From positions 186,001 to 250,000 of the forward strand of contig CALKVK010000035.1 in assembly GCA_937996235.1 (NCBI GenBank): a stretch of DNA of 64,000 nt, read 5' to 3'. Within the stretch, counting starts at the first letter, position 1. Each line of letters starts with the position of its first letter. A program made the translations under genes and the position numbers. Of the stretch, positions 7,944 through 15,171 are shown piece by piece. The notes beneath the pieces were generated by a model. It saw nothing but the letters and a program-made list of their open reading frames with translations. It was not told the origin of the DNA and searched no databases. Source of the stretch: an uncultured bacterium (GTDB lineage: Bacteria > Planctomycetota > JAJSAM01 > JAJVHW01).

Positions 7944-8212
7944 CGTGTCTCCTTCCGGGATCGTGCGGACGCGAAGGCGTCCGTCACGCCCGGTCCTGCA
8001 CAACTCGCGTGCCGCGGCGCCGTGTCGGACGGCGGCGCGCGGAAACCGCGGTGGCGCCACGCTACACGCCCGCGCGCAGCGCCTCGGCGGAGTTCGCAGG
8101 GGGACGGCACCGCCCCGGCACGCACGCGAACGACCGCGGGGCGACGCGCCGTGCGCGCCGCCCCGGATGTCGCCCCCTCGCAGGGGCCCCTCCTCCTCGG
8201 AGGAGCCACCGC
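7944..8212. other. Spacer upstream of the LpoB-like gene, with end hairpins
   Basis: This gap between two minus-strand genes has no convincing ORF of its own. At its right edge are two short inverted repeats at the end of the upstream cytochrome-like gene: TCCTCCTCGGAGGAG (8191-8205) and ACCGCTCAGCGGT (8208-8220). The latter has the TGA stop as its loop. The promoter of the LpoB operon should lie here, but no clear consensus is visible. Confidence 0.4.
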
Positions 8213-9142
8213 TCAGCGGTTGCGTCCCGTCCGGATCCACTGGTCGACGAGCGCGAGCTGCTTGCCGACGATCCGCCCGCCACCCTTCGGCATGTTGCCG
8301 GTCCGCATGCGCGAGTACGCGAGGCTCGCGTAGCCGCGGACGCCCGGGTACGCAGCCGCCCACGCGTGGCACGAGGCGCACTTGTCCCTGAAGAGGTCGC
8401 CGACGCCGTCCGCGTCGTAGCCGATCTCGGTGAGCCCGTTCGCGAGCTTCACCTTGCCGACGCCGCGCGGAGCGATCCGCTGGAACGTGCCGGAGTACGT
8501 GTCGGGGCACGAGATCGTGACCTGGTACGTGCCCGCGGTCGCCGCCGTCAGCGTCTTCAGCTTGACGCGGCCCTTCTTGCCCGCGATCGGGCCGACGAGC
8601 TGCGCGCCCTCCGGGTCGCGCACCTCGGTGATCGTCACGTCGCCGCCCGTGGAGCGGAACGAGCCCTTCAGCTTGCCGCCGGCGGGCATCCAGACGTCGA
8701 ACGTCGTGTCGCCGTCGCCGCTGACGTCGAGGCGCTTCTCCCAGCCGGCCTTCGCCGACAGGTTGTAGTCGCCCTGCGAGCCGTCGGACGAGCGCACGAA
8801 GAACTCGTAGCGGCCCGACTCCGTGAGCGGCTGCACCGCGGCGACGATGTTGGTGCCCGGCGCCGCGCCGAGCTCGACCACCTGGCCGTGCGGGTCGCGC
8901 AGCTCGAGCGCCGCCTCGAACGTGGACTTCATGCGGATGTCGAGGCGCGCGCCCGCGAGGAGCTCCACTCCGACACGGTCCGTCTCGCCCGCGTTCTTCG
9001 AGATGTCGCCGACGGCCTTGCCGCCGCCGGCCGCGAGATCGGCGGTCGCGTCGCCGAGGGCGAACGCGGCTCCCGCCGCGGCGAGCGCCAGGGCGCCGGC
9101 CAGGCCGAGGACGAGGGGACGCGGGGTCGTTGCGGGGATCAC
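8213..9142 (-). CDS. Secreted PPC-like protein with C-terminal cytochrome-c-like module (copy 1)
   Basis: The 309-residue protein starts at GTG 9142, set by CAGGAG 8 nt upstream. A signal peptide (about 1-28, ending GAAFA) is followed by two beta-sandwich-like segments of the bacterial pre-peptidase type. Each contains an SGRYEFFVRS or AGTYQVTIS strand, and there is a VWMPAGGKLKGSF segment. The C-terminal 55 residues hold one c-type heme motif CASCH (255-259) and a likely distal Met in NMPKGG (284). That makes a mono-heme module exported to the periplasm. The next gene upstream is a same-length paralog with the same architecture. Electron-transfer partners are not visible nearby. Confidence 0.8.
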   Translation of the reverse strand: MIPATTPRPLVLGLAGALALAAAGAAFALGDATADLAAGGGKAVGDISKNAGETDRVGVELLAGARLDIRMKSTFEAALELRDPHGQVVELGAAPGTNIVAAVQPLTESGRYEFFVRSSDGSQGDYNLSAKAGWEKRLDVSGDGDTTFDVWMPAGGKLKGSFRSTGGDVTITEVRDPEGAQLVGPIAGKKGRVKLKTLTAATAGTYQVTISCPDTYSGTFQRIAPRGVGKVKLANGLTEIGYDADGVGDLFRDKCASCHAWAAAYPGVRGYASLAYSRMRTGNMPKGGGRIVGKQLALVDQWIRTGRNR

Positions 9143-9352
9143 GGCGTGCACTCCTGCGAGCCGGGCTCGCGGTCGAGGTCGGACATCCACGCGGCAACGA
9201 CCGCGCGTGACGAGAGCATCGGCCAAGGCGCCGCAGGCGACCATGACGCCGCAGGTGACACTTCCGTCACGGCCTCGCACGCCGCGCACGGCCGCGGAAT
9301 CACAGCGGGGCGGCGCGCCGCGCGCACCGCCCCGCCGAACCGCCCGCAGCGC

Positions 9353-10282
9353 TCAGCGCGCGAAGCCGGTGCGGATCCACTGGTCGACGAGCGCGAGCTC
9401 GCCGCCGATGATGCGCGTGCCGCCCTTCGGCATGTTGCCCGAGCGCATGCGCGAGTAGGCCTGCGACGCGAACTGCTTCACGCCCGCGTAGTCCTTCGCC
9501 CATGCGTGGCACGAGAGGCAGTTGTCGGTGAAGAGCTGCGCGACGCCGTCGTCCTCGAAGCTCACGGACGTCAGGCCGTTCGCGATGTCGAGCTTCGCCG
9601 CCTTCGCCTTCGGCGCCTTGCGCGCGATCGAACCCGAGTAGCTCGCCGACGAGCTGAGCGTGACGCGGTACATGCCCTCGACGGCGGTGCGCAGCGTCTT
9701 CATCTTGAGGCGTCCGTTCTTGCCGGCGACCGGTCCGACCAGCTCGCCGCCGTCGGGTCCCGTGACGGACGTGAGCGCGAGGTCCGCGCCCGTGCCGCGG
9801 AACGCGCCCTTCAGCTTGCCGCCCGCCGGCATCCACACGGCGAACGTCTGCTCGCCGCTGCCGTCGACGCTGACGGACTTCTGCCACGGCGTCTTCGTCG
9901 TCAGCGTGTAGTCGCCCTGGGATCCGTCTGCGGAGCGGATCCGGAGCTCGTAGCGCCCCGTGCGCGGGACCGGCTGCAGCGCGCCGCGCACGCTGGTGCC
10001 GGGGCGCATGCCGAGGTCGACGAACGCGCCGTCGGGATCGACGAGCTGCACGTCCGCGGGGAACGTGGACGCGAGCGCGAGGTCGAGGCGCCCGCCCTCC
10101 GCGAGGTTCATCGCGATGCGGTCGGTCTCGGCGACGGACTTCGAGATGTCGCCGACGACACGCCCCCCGGCGGCGCCGAGGTTCGCGCTCGCGTCGCCGA
10201 TGGCGTAGGCCACGCCGGCCGCGGCACACACCGCGACGGCCACCAGAGCGAACGCCTGCACACTGCCCCTGAACTCGGCCAT
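9353..10282 (-). CDS. Secreted PPC-like protein with C-terminal cytochrome-c-like module (copy 2)
   Basis: The 309-residue protein starts at ATG 10282, with TGGAGG 8-9 nt upstream. A signal peptide (about 8-32, ending GVAYA) is followed by the same two beta domains as copy 1, with TGRYELRIRSADGSQGDY and VWMPAGGKLKGAFRG. The heme module is CLSCH at 255-259 with NMPKGG Met at 284. Length and motif positions match copy 1 exactly, so this is a tandem duplication that has diverged. A lysine/alanine-rich joint (KAPKAKAAK) precedes the heme module. The stop TGA lies inside a short GCGC-TGA-GCGC inverted repeat. The function is probably periplasmic electron transfer or redox sensing. Confidence 0.8.
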   Translation of the reverse strand: MAEFRGSVQAFALVAVAVCAAAGVAYAIGDASANLGAAGGRVVGDISKSVAETDRIAMNLAEGGRLDLALASTFPADVQLVDPDGAFVDLGMRPGTSVRGALQPVPRTGRYELRIRSADGSQGDYTLTTKTPWQKSVSVDGSGEQTFAVWMPAGGKLKGAFRGTGADLALTSVTGPDGGELVGPVAGKNGRLKMKTLRTAVEGMYRVTLSSSASYSGSIARKAPKAKAAKLDIANGLTSVSFEDDGVAQLFTDNCLSCHAWAKDYAGVKQFASQAYSRMRSGNMPKGGTRIIGGELALVDQWIRTGFAR

Positions 10283-10553
10283 GACGAATCCTCCAGTCGA
10301 CGAAGCCCCGGTCGCGTGGAGGAGCGGACGCGGACGCACCGTCCCCCACGCGGACGCCGTTCTCCGGCATCGTGAGACGCACCGCCCGAGCCGCGTGACC
10401 ACCCGTCACGCCCGGCAGGCGCGCTGACGCCGTGCCGGTCGCACCGGTGTCGGCGTCGTGTTCGGAGGATCGGGCCACTCACGCGGCGCGTGATACGTCG
10501 CGCGCGCGGAATCTCGTGCCCGTGCTGCGTGCGGTACGCCGGCCGCGGCCGCG
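10283..10553. other. Spacer between cytochrome-like gene 2 and the GcvT-fold gene
   Basis: This gap of about 270 bp separates two minus-strand genes. It should carry the promoter of the cytochrome-like gene. I see no hairpin, repeat or ORF that can be supported. Confidence 0.35.
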
Positions 10554-11636
10554 TCAGGTCTCGAGCGGCGGGCGCGTCACGACGGCGCGGAGACCGCCGT
10601 CACCGGTGAGCACGGTGCCGTGCTCGGCGGCGGACCACGTCACCATCGACAGCGCGAGCACGCGCCCGGACGACGAGAGGCACGCGCTCGTGACGCGGCC
10701 GGCGGGCAGGCCGTCGCGCAGGAGCGGCGTCCCGACGTCCGGCACCTTCGTGCCCTCGACGAGGAGCGGCGCGAGGCGCCGCTGCGGCGCGGACTCGCCG
10801 CGGCGACGCAGTGCGTCGGCGCCGAGGAAGCAGCGCTTGTCGGAGGCGATCGACGGCGGCAGCAGCTCGCCGGGGAACGAGACCTCGGCGGGGACGATCG
10901 ACTCGTCCATCTCGCTGCCGAACGCGGGGCGCCCCGACTGGATGCGCAGGTTCTCGAGGGCGAGCAGGCCGCCGGGACGTCCGCCGACGGCGCGCACGGC
11001 GTCGAGCAGCAGCGCGTGCAGGCGCGCGGCGCGCGGCCACTCGACGAGCAGCTCGAGACCGGGCCGCCCCGCCTGCGGCGCGCCCACGACGAGCACGCGG
11101 CCGAGCTCGTCGTGCGAGATCGACGTGCACGCGAACGGCGCGAGCTCCGGCGCGGGAACGCCCAGGGCGCGGCCGACGCACTCCGCAGAGTGCGGTCCCT
11201 TGAGCGCGAGCAGCGCCAGCTCCGACGTCGCGTCGCGCACGGCGACGTCGGCGGAGACGCGCACGCGCTCGAGGAAGCGCACGAGACGCAGCCGCAGCAG
11301 CGCGGGCATGAACAGCAGCGCGAGCGGCCGCAGCAGCACGATGCGCAGCTCCGCGAAGATGCGCGCGTCCGCCGTCAGCAGCAGCGCGGTCGTGCCCTCG
11401 CCGGGCTGCAGGCGCCGCAGGTGCGCCGTCACGAGCCCGTCGAGGAAGCGCAGGTGCTCGGGTCCGCCGACGGAGATCTTGCCGGTCGCGGCCATGTCGA
11501 AGAGCGCCGCCGACTCGCGCGCAGCGCGGTGCTCCGCGTGCGGATCCCCGTAGTGCAGCGGCACCGAGGCGCCACCGCGGAACGCGAGCTCCGCGCCCAG
11601 TGCGCGGTGGACGTCGGCCAGGGAGAGCGGGGGCAC
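10554..11636 (-). CDS. GcvT/YgfZ-superfamily folate-binding-type protein
   Basis: The 360-residue protein has the aminomethyltransferase/YgfZ fold. The N-terminal segment (ALFDMAATGKISVGGPEHLRFLDGLV) matches the GcvT pattern LxDxSxxGxxxVxGxDAxxFL. LALLALKGPHSAE and the ENLRIQSGRPAFGSEMD segment (GcvT: RxExGxPxxGxE) also match. The C-terminal part contains DKRCFLGADAL, close to the YgfZ/GcvT KxxFxG turn, and a final barrel-like domain. It could act in glycine cleavage, Fe-S cluster maintenance (YgfZ) or another folate-dependent transfer; no glycine-cleavage neighbours are present. The GTG start at 11636 is uncertain, since the frame also opens at 11666 and no strong ribosome-binding site decides. 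Confidence 0.75.
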   Translation of the reverse strand: MPPLSLADVHRALGAELAFRGGASVPLHYGDPHAEHRAARESAALFDMAATGKISVGGPEHLRFLDGLVTAHLRRLQPGEGTTALLLTADARIFAELRIVLLRPLALLFMPALLRLRLVRFLERVRVSADVAVRDATSELALLALKGPHSAECVGRALGVPAPELAPFACTSISHDELGRVLVVGAPQAGRPGLELLVEWPRAARLHALLLDAVRAVGGRPGGLLALENLRIQSGRPAFGSEMDESIVPAEVSFPGELLPPSIASDKRCFLGADALRRRGESAPQRRLAPLLVEGTKVPDVGTPLLRDGLPAGRVTSACLSSSGRVLALSMVTWSAAEHGTVLTGDGGLRAVVTRPPLET

Positions 11637-11672
11637 GGGCGGAGGATAGCAGGGTCCGCGCGCCACCCCGGG

Positions 11673-13088
11673 TCAATCGGACGCGACGCGGGCCTCGGAC
11701 CCGAGGCGGCGGAGGTCGTCGCGCAGCAGCCGCACGAGCTCGGCGCGCGGCAGCGGGCCGTCCCACTCGGGATCGGCTGCGCGCTCGAACGCGTCCACGG
11801 CCTGCGCCACGACGTCGCGCGGAGCGCCCGCGCGGAACGCGGCGCACGCGGCGCGGAGCTCCTCGAACGCGCGCGGCCCGGCCAGCTCGAGCAGCGCACG
11901 GCGCCACGAGCGCTCCGCGTCGTACGCCTCCGGGTTCCACGACCAGTCGAGACGTGTGAGCCGGTGCACGGGTGTCCCGCGCTCGCCGAAGACGCCGTCG
12001 CAGACCTGCACGAGCGCCGGGTCGCGGCCGGTGAGCGGTCCCCAGTCGCCCTCGCGCCCGAGGTTGTCGTAGACGAGGGCCGGCCGCTCGGACGCGCCGA
12101 ACGTCGCGCGCGCCTGCGCGAGGCCGGCGGCGTCGATGCGGTCGCTCACGATCTCGGGGCCGGTGAAGACGAGCGACAGCCCGCGATCGAGGCCGCCGGC
12201 CGCGCGCAGGGCGCGCGCGAACGACGGCAGCCGCGGGTCGTCCCACCAGTACGTCTGCGGCAGCACGTACACGGTGCAGGTCGGATCGACGGAGCGCAGC
12301 GCGTCCGCGAGCACGCCCACGTACACGACGAACGCGCGCGGGTACCCGCCGAAGCTGAAGCGCGTGTCCTGTGTCGTGCCGAAGCCGACGTCGTCGAAGC
12401 AGAGCGCGAAGCGCCGCACGCCGCGCTGCTGCCACGGACCGAACGCGTCGAGCGCGCGCCGCAGCCCCTCCTCGCTGACGTCGAGCGTGCCGCCCGGCGC
12501 GAACGTCGCGACGAGCTCGCGTCCGGCGTGGTTCGCGTCGTCGCGCGCGCCCCACGCGAAGTTGGCGCCGTACGCGAGCTCCCAGGGCTGCGGACGCTTG
12601 CTGCCGCGCAGCGCGAACGCTGGGCCGTCGACGATGTGCGCCGCGCGCACGCGCTCCCCGCCGGGCGTGCGCGACGTGAGCTGCCGCAGCGCGCTCGCGG
12701 CGTGGCGCTCGCCCGCCTCGTCGGCCGCCGCGACGACGACGAGCGTCGCGTCGCCGTCGCGCGCGACCTCGAGCACGTACCCGCCGGGCCCGAGGCCCCG
12801 CCAGGGCGCGAGCAGCTCGCGGCGCTCGAGCAGCGCCAGGAACTCCGGATCGCCGACGCCCACGCGGCGCGCCCCGTCGAGCGGCAGCAGCTCGCGGCCG
12901 TACTGCGCGGAGAGCGGCTCCGGATAGACCGTCAGCAGCAGCGGCGCGAGCTCGGGATCGCGCGCGGCATCCGCCATCACCGCCGGGAGCGGTGCGAACG
13001 GCGGCCGCGCGACGGGCACGGAGGCGCACGCCGCGGCGAGCACCGCGACGAGGGGCAGCAGGGTCAGGCAGGCGCGGGGACGGGACAC
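11673..13088 (-). CDS. GH84-family beta-N-acetylglucosaminidase, probable lipoprotein
   Basis: The 471-residue protein starts at GTG 13088. The signal sequence ends VLAAACAS (candidate lipidated Cys 21). Residues 40-150 form the N-terminal domain common in GH84/GH20 enzymes. The catalytic barrel follows, with RRFALCFDDVGFG; its DD pair at 232-233 matches the two catalytic Asp residues of GH84 (O-GlcNAcase/hyaluronidase family). WSWNPEAYDAERSW near residue 395 is the typical WNPxAYDPxRSW motif before the C-terminal helical region. It would remove GlcNAc from glycans or glycoproteins at the cell surface. The gene ends 36 bp before the GcvT-fold gene start, so they are probably co-transcribed. 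Confidence 0.85.
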   Translation of the reverse strand: MSRPRACLTLLPLVAVLAAACASVPVARPPFAPLPAVMADAARDPELAPLLLTVYPEPLSAQYGRELLPLDGARRVGVGDPEFLALLERRELLAPWRGLGPGGYVLEVARDGDATLVVVAAADEAGERHAASALRQLTSRTPGGERVRAAHIVDGPAFALRGSKRPQPWELAYGANFAWGARDDANHAGRELVATFAPGGTLDVSEEGLRRALDAFGPWQQRGVRRFALCFDDVGFGTTQDTRFSFGGYPRAFVVYVGVLADALRSVDPTCTVYVLPQTYWWDDPRLPSFARALRAAGGLDRGLSLVFTGPEIVSDRIDAAGLAQARATFGASERPALVYDNLGREGDWGPLTGRDPALVQVCDGVFGERGTPVHRLTRLDWSWNPEAYDAERSWRRALLELAGPRAFEELRAACAAFRAGAPRDVVAQAVDAFERAADPEWDGPLPRAELVRLLRDDLRRLGSEARVASD

Positions 13089-13220
13089 GCCGCGGCATGC
13101 TACGGCGCGCGCGCCGCTTCCGCCGCGCCGCCCTCGCGCCGCGCCGGTGCACGCATTCCCGCGAACGCGTGCGCGCCTCGCGCGTCAGATCGGAAGGAAG
13201 CTCACACGTCGGAGACCACC

Positions 13221-13724
13221 ATGCCGCCACGCACCGTGCCGCCCCGCACCATGCCGCTCGCCCTCGTCGCCGCCGCACTCGCGGGCGCCCTCGTCGCCGG
13301 CCGCCCGTCGGCCCGCGCCGCGGAGGACCGGCCGCTCGTCGCGAAGCCCGTGAAAGCGCTGCGCTACCGCATCACGGTCTACGACTCGGCGCTCGACGTG
13401 GCCCACCGCGCCGGCCGCGAGATCACCGAGCTCTGGTTCCCCGACGCGGGCATCGCCTGCAACCTCGAGTCCGGCTTCGCGCAGGAGGTGGCTGCGCACG
13501 CCTGGTACACGGAGCCCCGCTTCCGCGGCGCGGAGGTCGAGGCCGACCGCCCCGGCCTGCCCACCGGGCGCACCGCCGACCTCCCGACCGAGGAGATCGA
13601 AGTCCCCGCCGCCCTCTTCGACCGCGTCAAGACCCTCGCGGACGCGACGCGCGCCCAACACGCCGCCGCCACCGCCCTGTCCAAGTCGGCGGCCACGACC
13701 ACCCCCAACCCCTTCGCCGAGTAG
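13221..13724 (+). CDS. Small secreted protein, hypothetical
   Basis: The 167-residue protein has an N-terminal signal (about 11-33, MPLALVAAALAGALVAGRPS then ARAAED). ATG 13221 is preceded by GGAG (13211-13214); ATG 13251, which begins the hydrophobic stretch itself, is an alternative. The mature part contains KALRYRITVYDSALD and REITELWFPDAGIACNLESGFAQEV segments, then a low-complexity Ala/Thr tail. I recognise no family. It is divergent from the GH84 gene (132 bp between starts) and convergent with top6A. Confidence 0.65.
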   Translation: MPPRTVPPRTMPLALVAAALAGALVAGRPSARAAEDRPLVAKPVKALRYRITVYDSALDVAHRAGREITELWFPDAGIACNLESGFAQEVAAHAWYTEPRFRGAEVEADRPGLPTGRTADLPTEEIEVPAALFDRVKTLADATRAQHAAATALSKSAATTTPNPFAE

Positions 13725-14028
13725 CAAAGCACGACGACCACCGCCCGCGCACACTCCCGCACCCCACGCCCTCTGGTGCTCGCAACCGACACCGCCCACC
13801 TGACGCCGTTCCGAAGAGGGCGCCCTCACCCTTCGACGGGCCGACCCAACCCTCGGGTGGAAGCGCGCAGCGCCGAAGGCGCGCAAGCGCAATAGCTCAT
13901 CCGCGTCAGCGGATGAGCACGTGCAACAACGTCGCGTCAGCGGATGAGCCAACGCAAGGACGCTGGCCCGCGACCGCGCTGCGCGCGGTCGCGCCCCCGC
14001 AAGTTCCTGCCGTAGCGCGCTTCGCGCG
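13725..14028. other. Convergent spacer packed with stem-loops
   Basis: No gene is seen. Besides the 27-bp hairpin at its right end, the spacer holds GCTCATCCGC (13895-13904) paired with GCGGATGAGC (13909-13918), a second direct copy of CGTCAGCGGATGAGC (13934-13948), and GCGACCGCG (13970-13978) paired with 13984-13992. The three stem-loops would transcribe as a structured region from either direction and could serve as a bidirectional terminator. Confidence 0.5.
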
Positions 14029-14050
14029 CTACGGCAGGAACTTGCGGGGG
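13994..14050. terminator. Perfect 27-bp hairpin made from the 3' end of top6A
   Basis: The left arm (13994-14020) is the exact reverse complement of the right arm (14024-14050), with a 3-nt loop TTC. The right arm contains the last codons and stop of top6A; the left arm, read on the plus strand, gives the same PRKFLP-stop. Such a hairpin across a stop codon would fold strongly in RNA and act as a terminator or 3' cap, though there is no U-tract. Confidence 0.7.
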
Positions 14051-15171
14051 TTGGCCAGCCTCTCGGGCAGATACACCTCGTGGACGTAGGTGAGCCCGTG
14101 GGCCGCGAACGCCTGCTGCTCCGCGCGGTGCCCCGCCTTCAGCAACTGGTCGATCGCGCGCTTCCACGCCGGCTGCGCCATGAAGAACGGGTCGTTCTTG
14201 AGCGCGTCGCGGGCGCGCTTCACGTCGACCTCCTTCATCGGGTGCGTCGGCAGCTTGTAGTCCTCGATGTCCTGCGGCGTCACGCCGAGGAAGCGCGCGC
14301 GCGGCACGCAGAAGAAGCGGTTGATGTGCGCCGCGTTGCCCGACCCGACCTTCAGCGTGCGGTAGATGTTCGCGAAGCCGTACGGGTCGCAGTCGGTGAA
14401 CGCGTAGACCGGCAGGTCGCACGCGTCGGAGAGCCGCCGCACGAAGCGCCGGCACATGCGCGACGGCACGCCGCCGAGCTCGATCAGGATGCACTTGTGC
14501 CGCCGCCAGAACTTCGCGCGGTGCAGACGGTCGAAGCTGCCGCCCGTCTCGATGCACAGGATGAACTTCGCATCGGTCTCGAAGCGCAGGTGCTCGACGT
14601 CCTTCGGGATCGAGTACGAGCCCGAGCCCTGCGCCGAGCAGTCCACGAGCACGTCGTCGCCGGTCTCCGGGTCGGTGTCGATGACGACGAGCTGCCCCGC
14701 CACGCTGCCGCCGTGCTCCTCCGCCGTGAAGCGCAGCTGCTCGCGCGTGACGCCGAGGCGCGCGAACATCGCCTCGATGTCGTCGAGCACCGTGTCGGAC
14801 TCGGGCTGGTCGTCGAAGCGCGCCTCGCCCCAGTTCTTCGAGACGTAGTACGCCTCTCGCTTGGTCGAGTGCTGGTCGGTGCGGATCTGCGTGCGCGCGA
14901 GGTCCATCATCAGGAGCGTCTGCGCGAAGCTCTTCGCCGTGGTGACGGTGAGCGTGCGCTCCGACGTCGCGTCGCCGATCTCGAGATAGCCGACGTTCTC
15001 GTCGTACGTGACGTTCGTCAGCGAGCGCACCGGGTACACGAGCGTCGGGCGGTCGAGCGCCTTGATCGTGCCGTGCACGTCGCGCGCGAGCCCTTCGATG
15101 GCGCCCACGGTGATCGCGTCCAGCTCCGCGCGCCCGGCGGGCGGCGGCGTCCTCTTGCGGCGTGCGCTCAC
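14029..15171 (-). CDS. top6A: DNA topoisomerase VI subunit A (Spo11-like)
   Basis: The 380-residue cleaving subunit of a type IIB topoisomerase cuts both DNA strands through a tyrosine. The winged-helix (5Y-CAP) domain carries TKREAYYVSKNW, with the catalytic Tyr at about 109. The Toprim domain holds ILCIETGG (Glu 208) and FTDCDPYGFANIY (Asp 260, Asp 262), the metal-binding acidic triad. The order and spacing match archaeal Top6A. GTG 15171 overlaps the subunit B stop by 4 bp (GTGA), so the two are translationally coupled in the order B then A. Length is normal for the family. The last codons are mirrored in the hairpin downstream. Confidence 0.93.
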   Translation of the reverse strand: MSARRKRTPPPAGRAELDAITVGAIEGLARDVHGTIKALDRPTLVYPVRSLTNVTYDENVGYLEIGDATSERTLTVTTAKSFAQTLLMMDLARTQIRTDQHSTKREAYYVSKNWGEARFDDQPESDTVLDDIEAMFARLGVTREQLRFTAEEHGGSVAGQLVVIDTDPETGDDVLVDCSAQGSGSYSIPKDVEHLRFETDAKFILCIETGGSFDRLHRAKFWRRHKCILIELGGVPSRMCRRFVRRLSDACDLPVYAFTDCDPYGFANIYRTLKVGSGNAAHINRFFCVPRARFLGVTPQDIEDYKLPTHPMKEVDVKRARDALKNDPFFMAQPAWKRAIDQLLKAGHRAEQQAFAAHGLTYVHEVYLPERLANPRKFLP

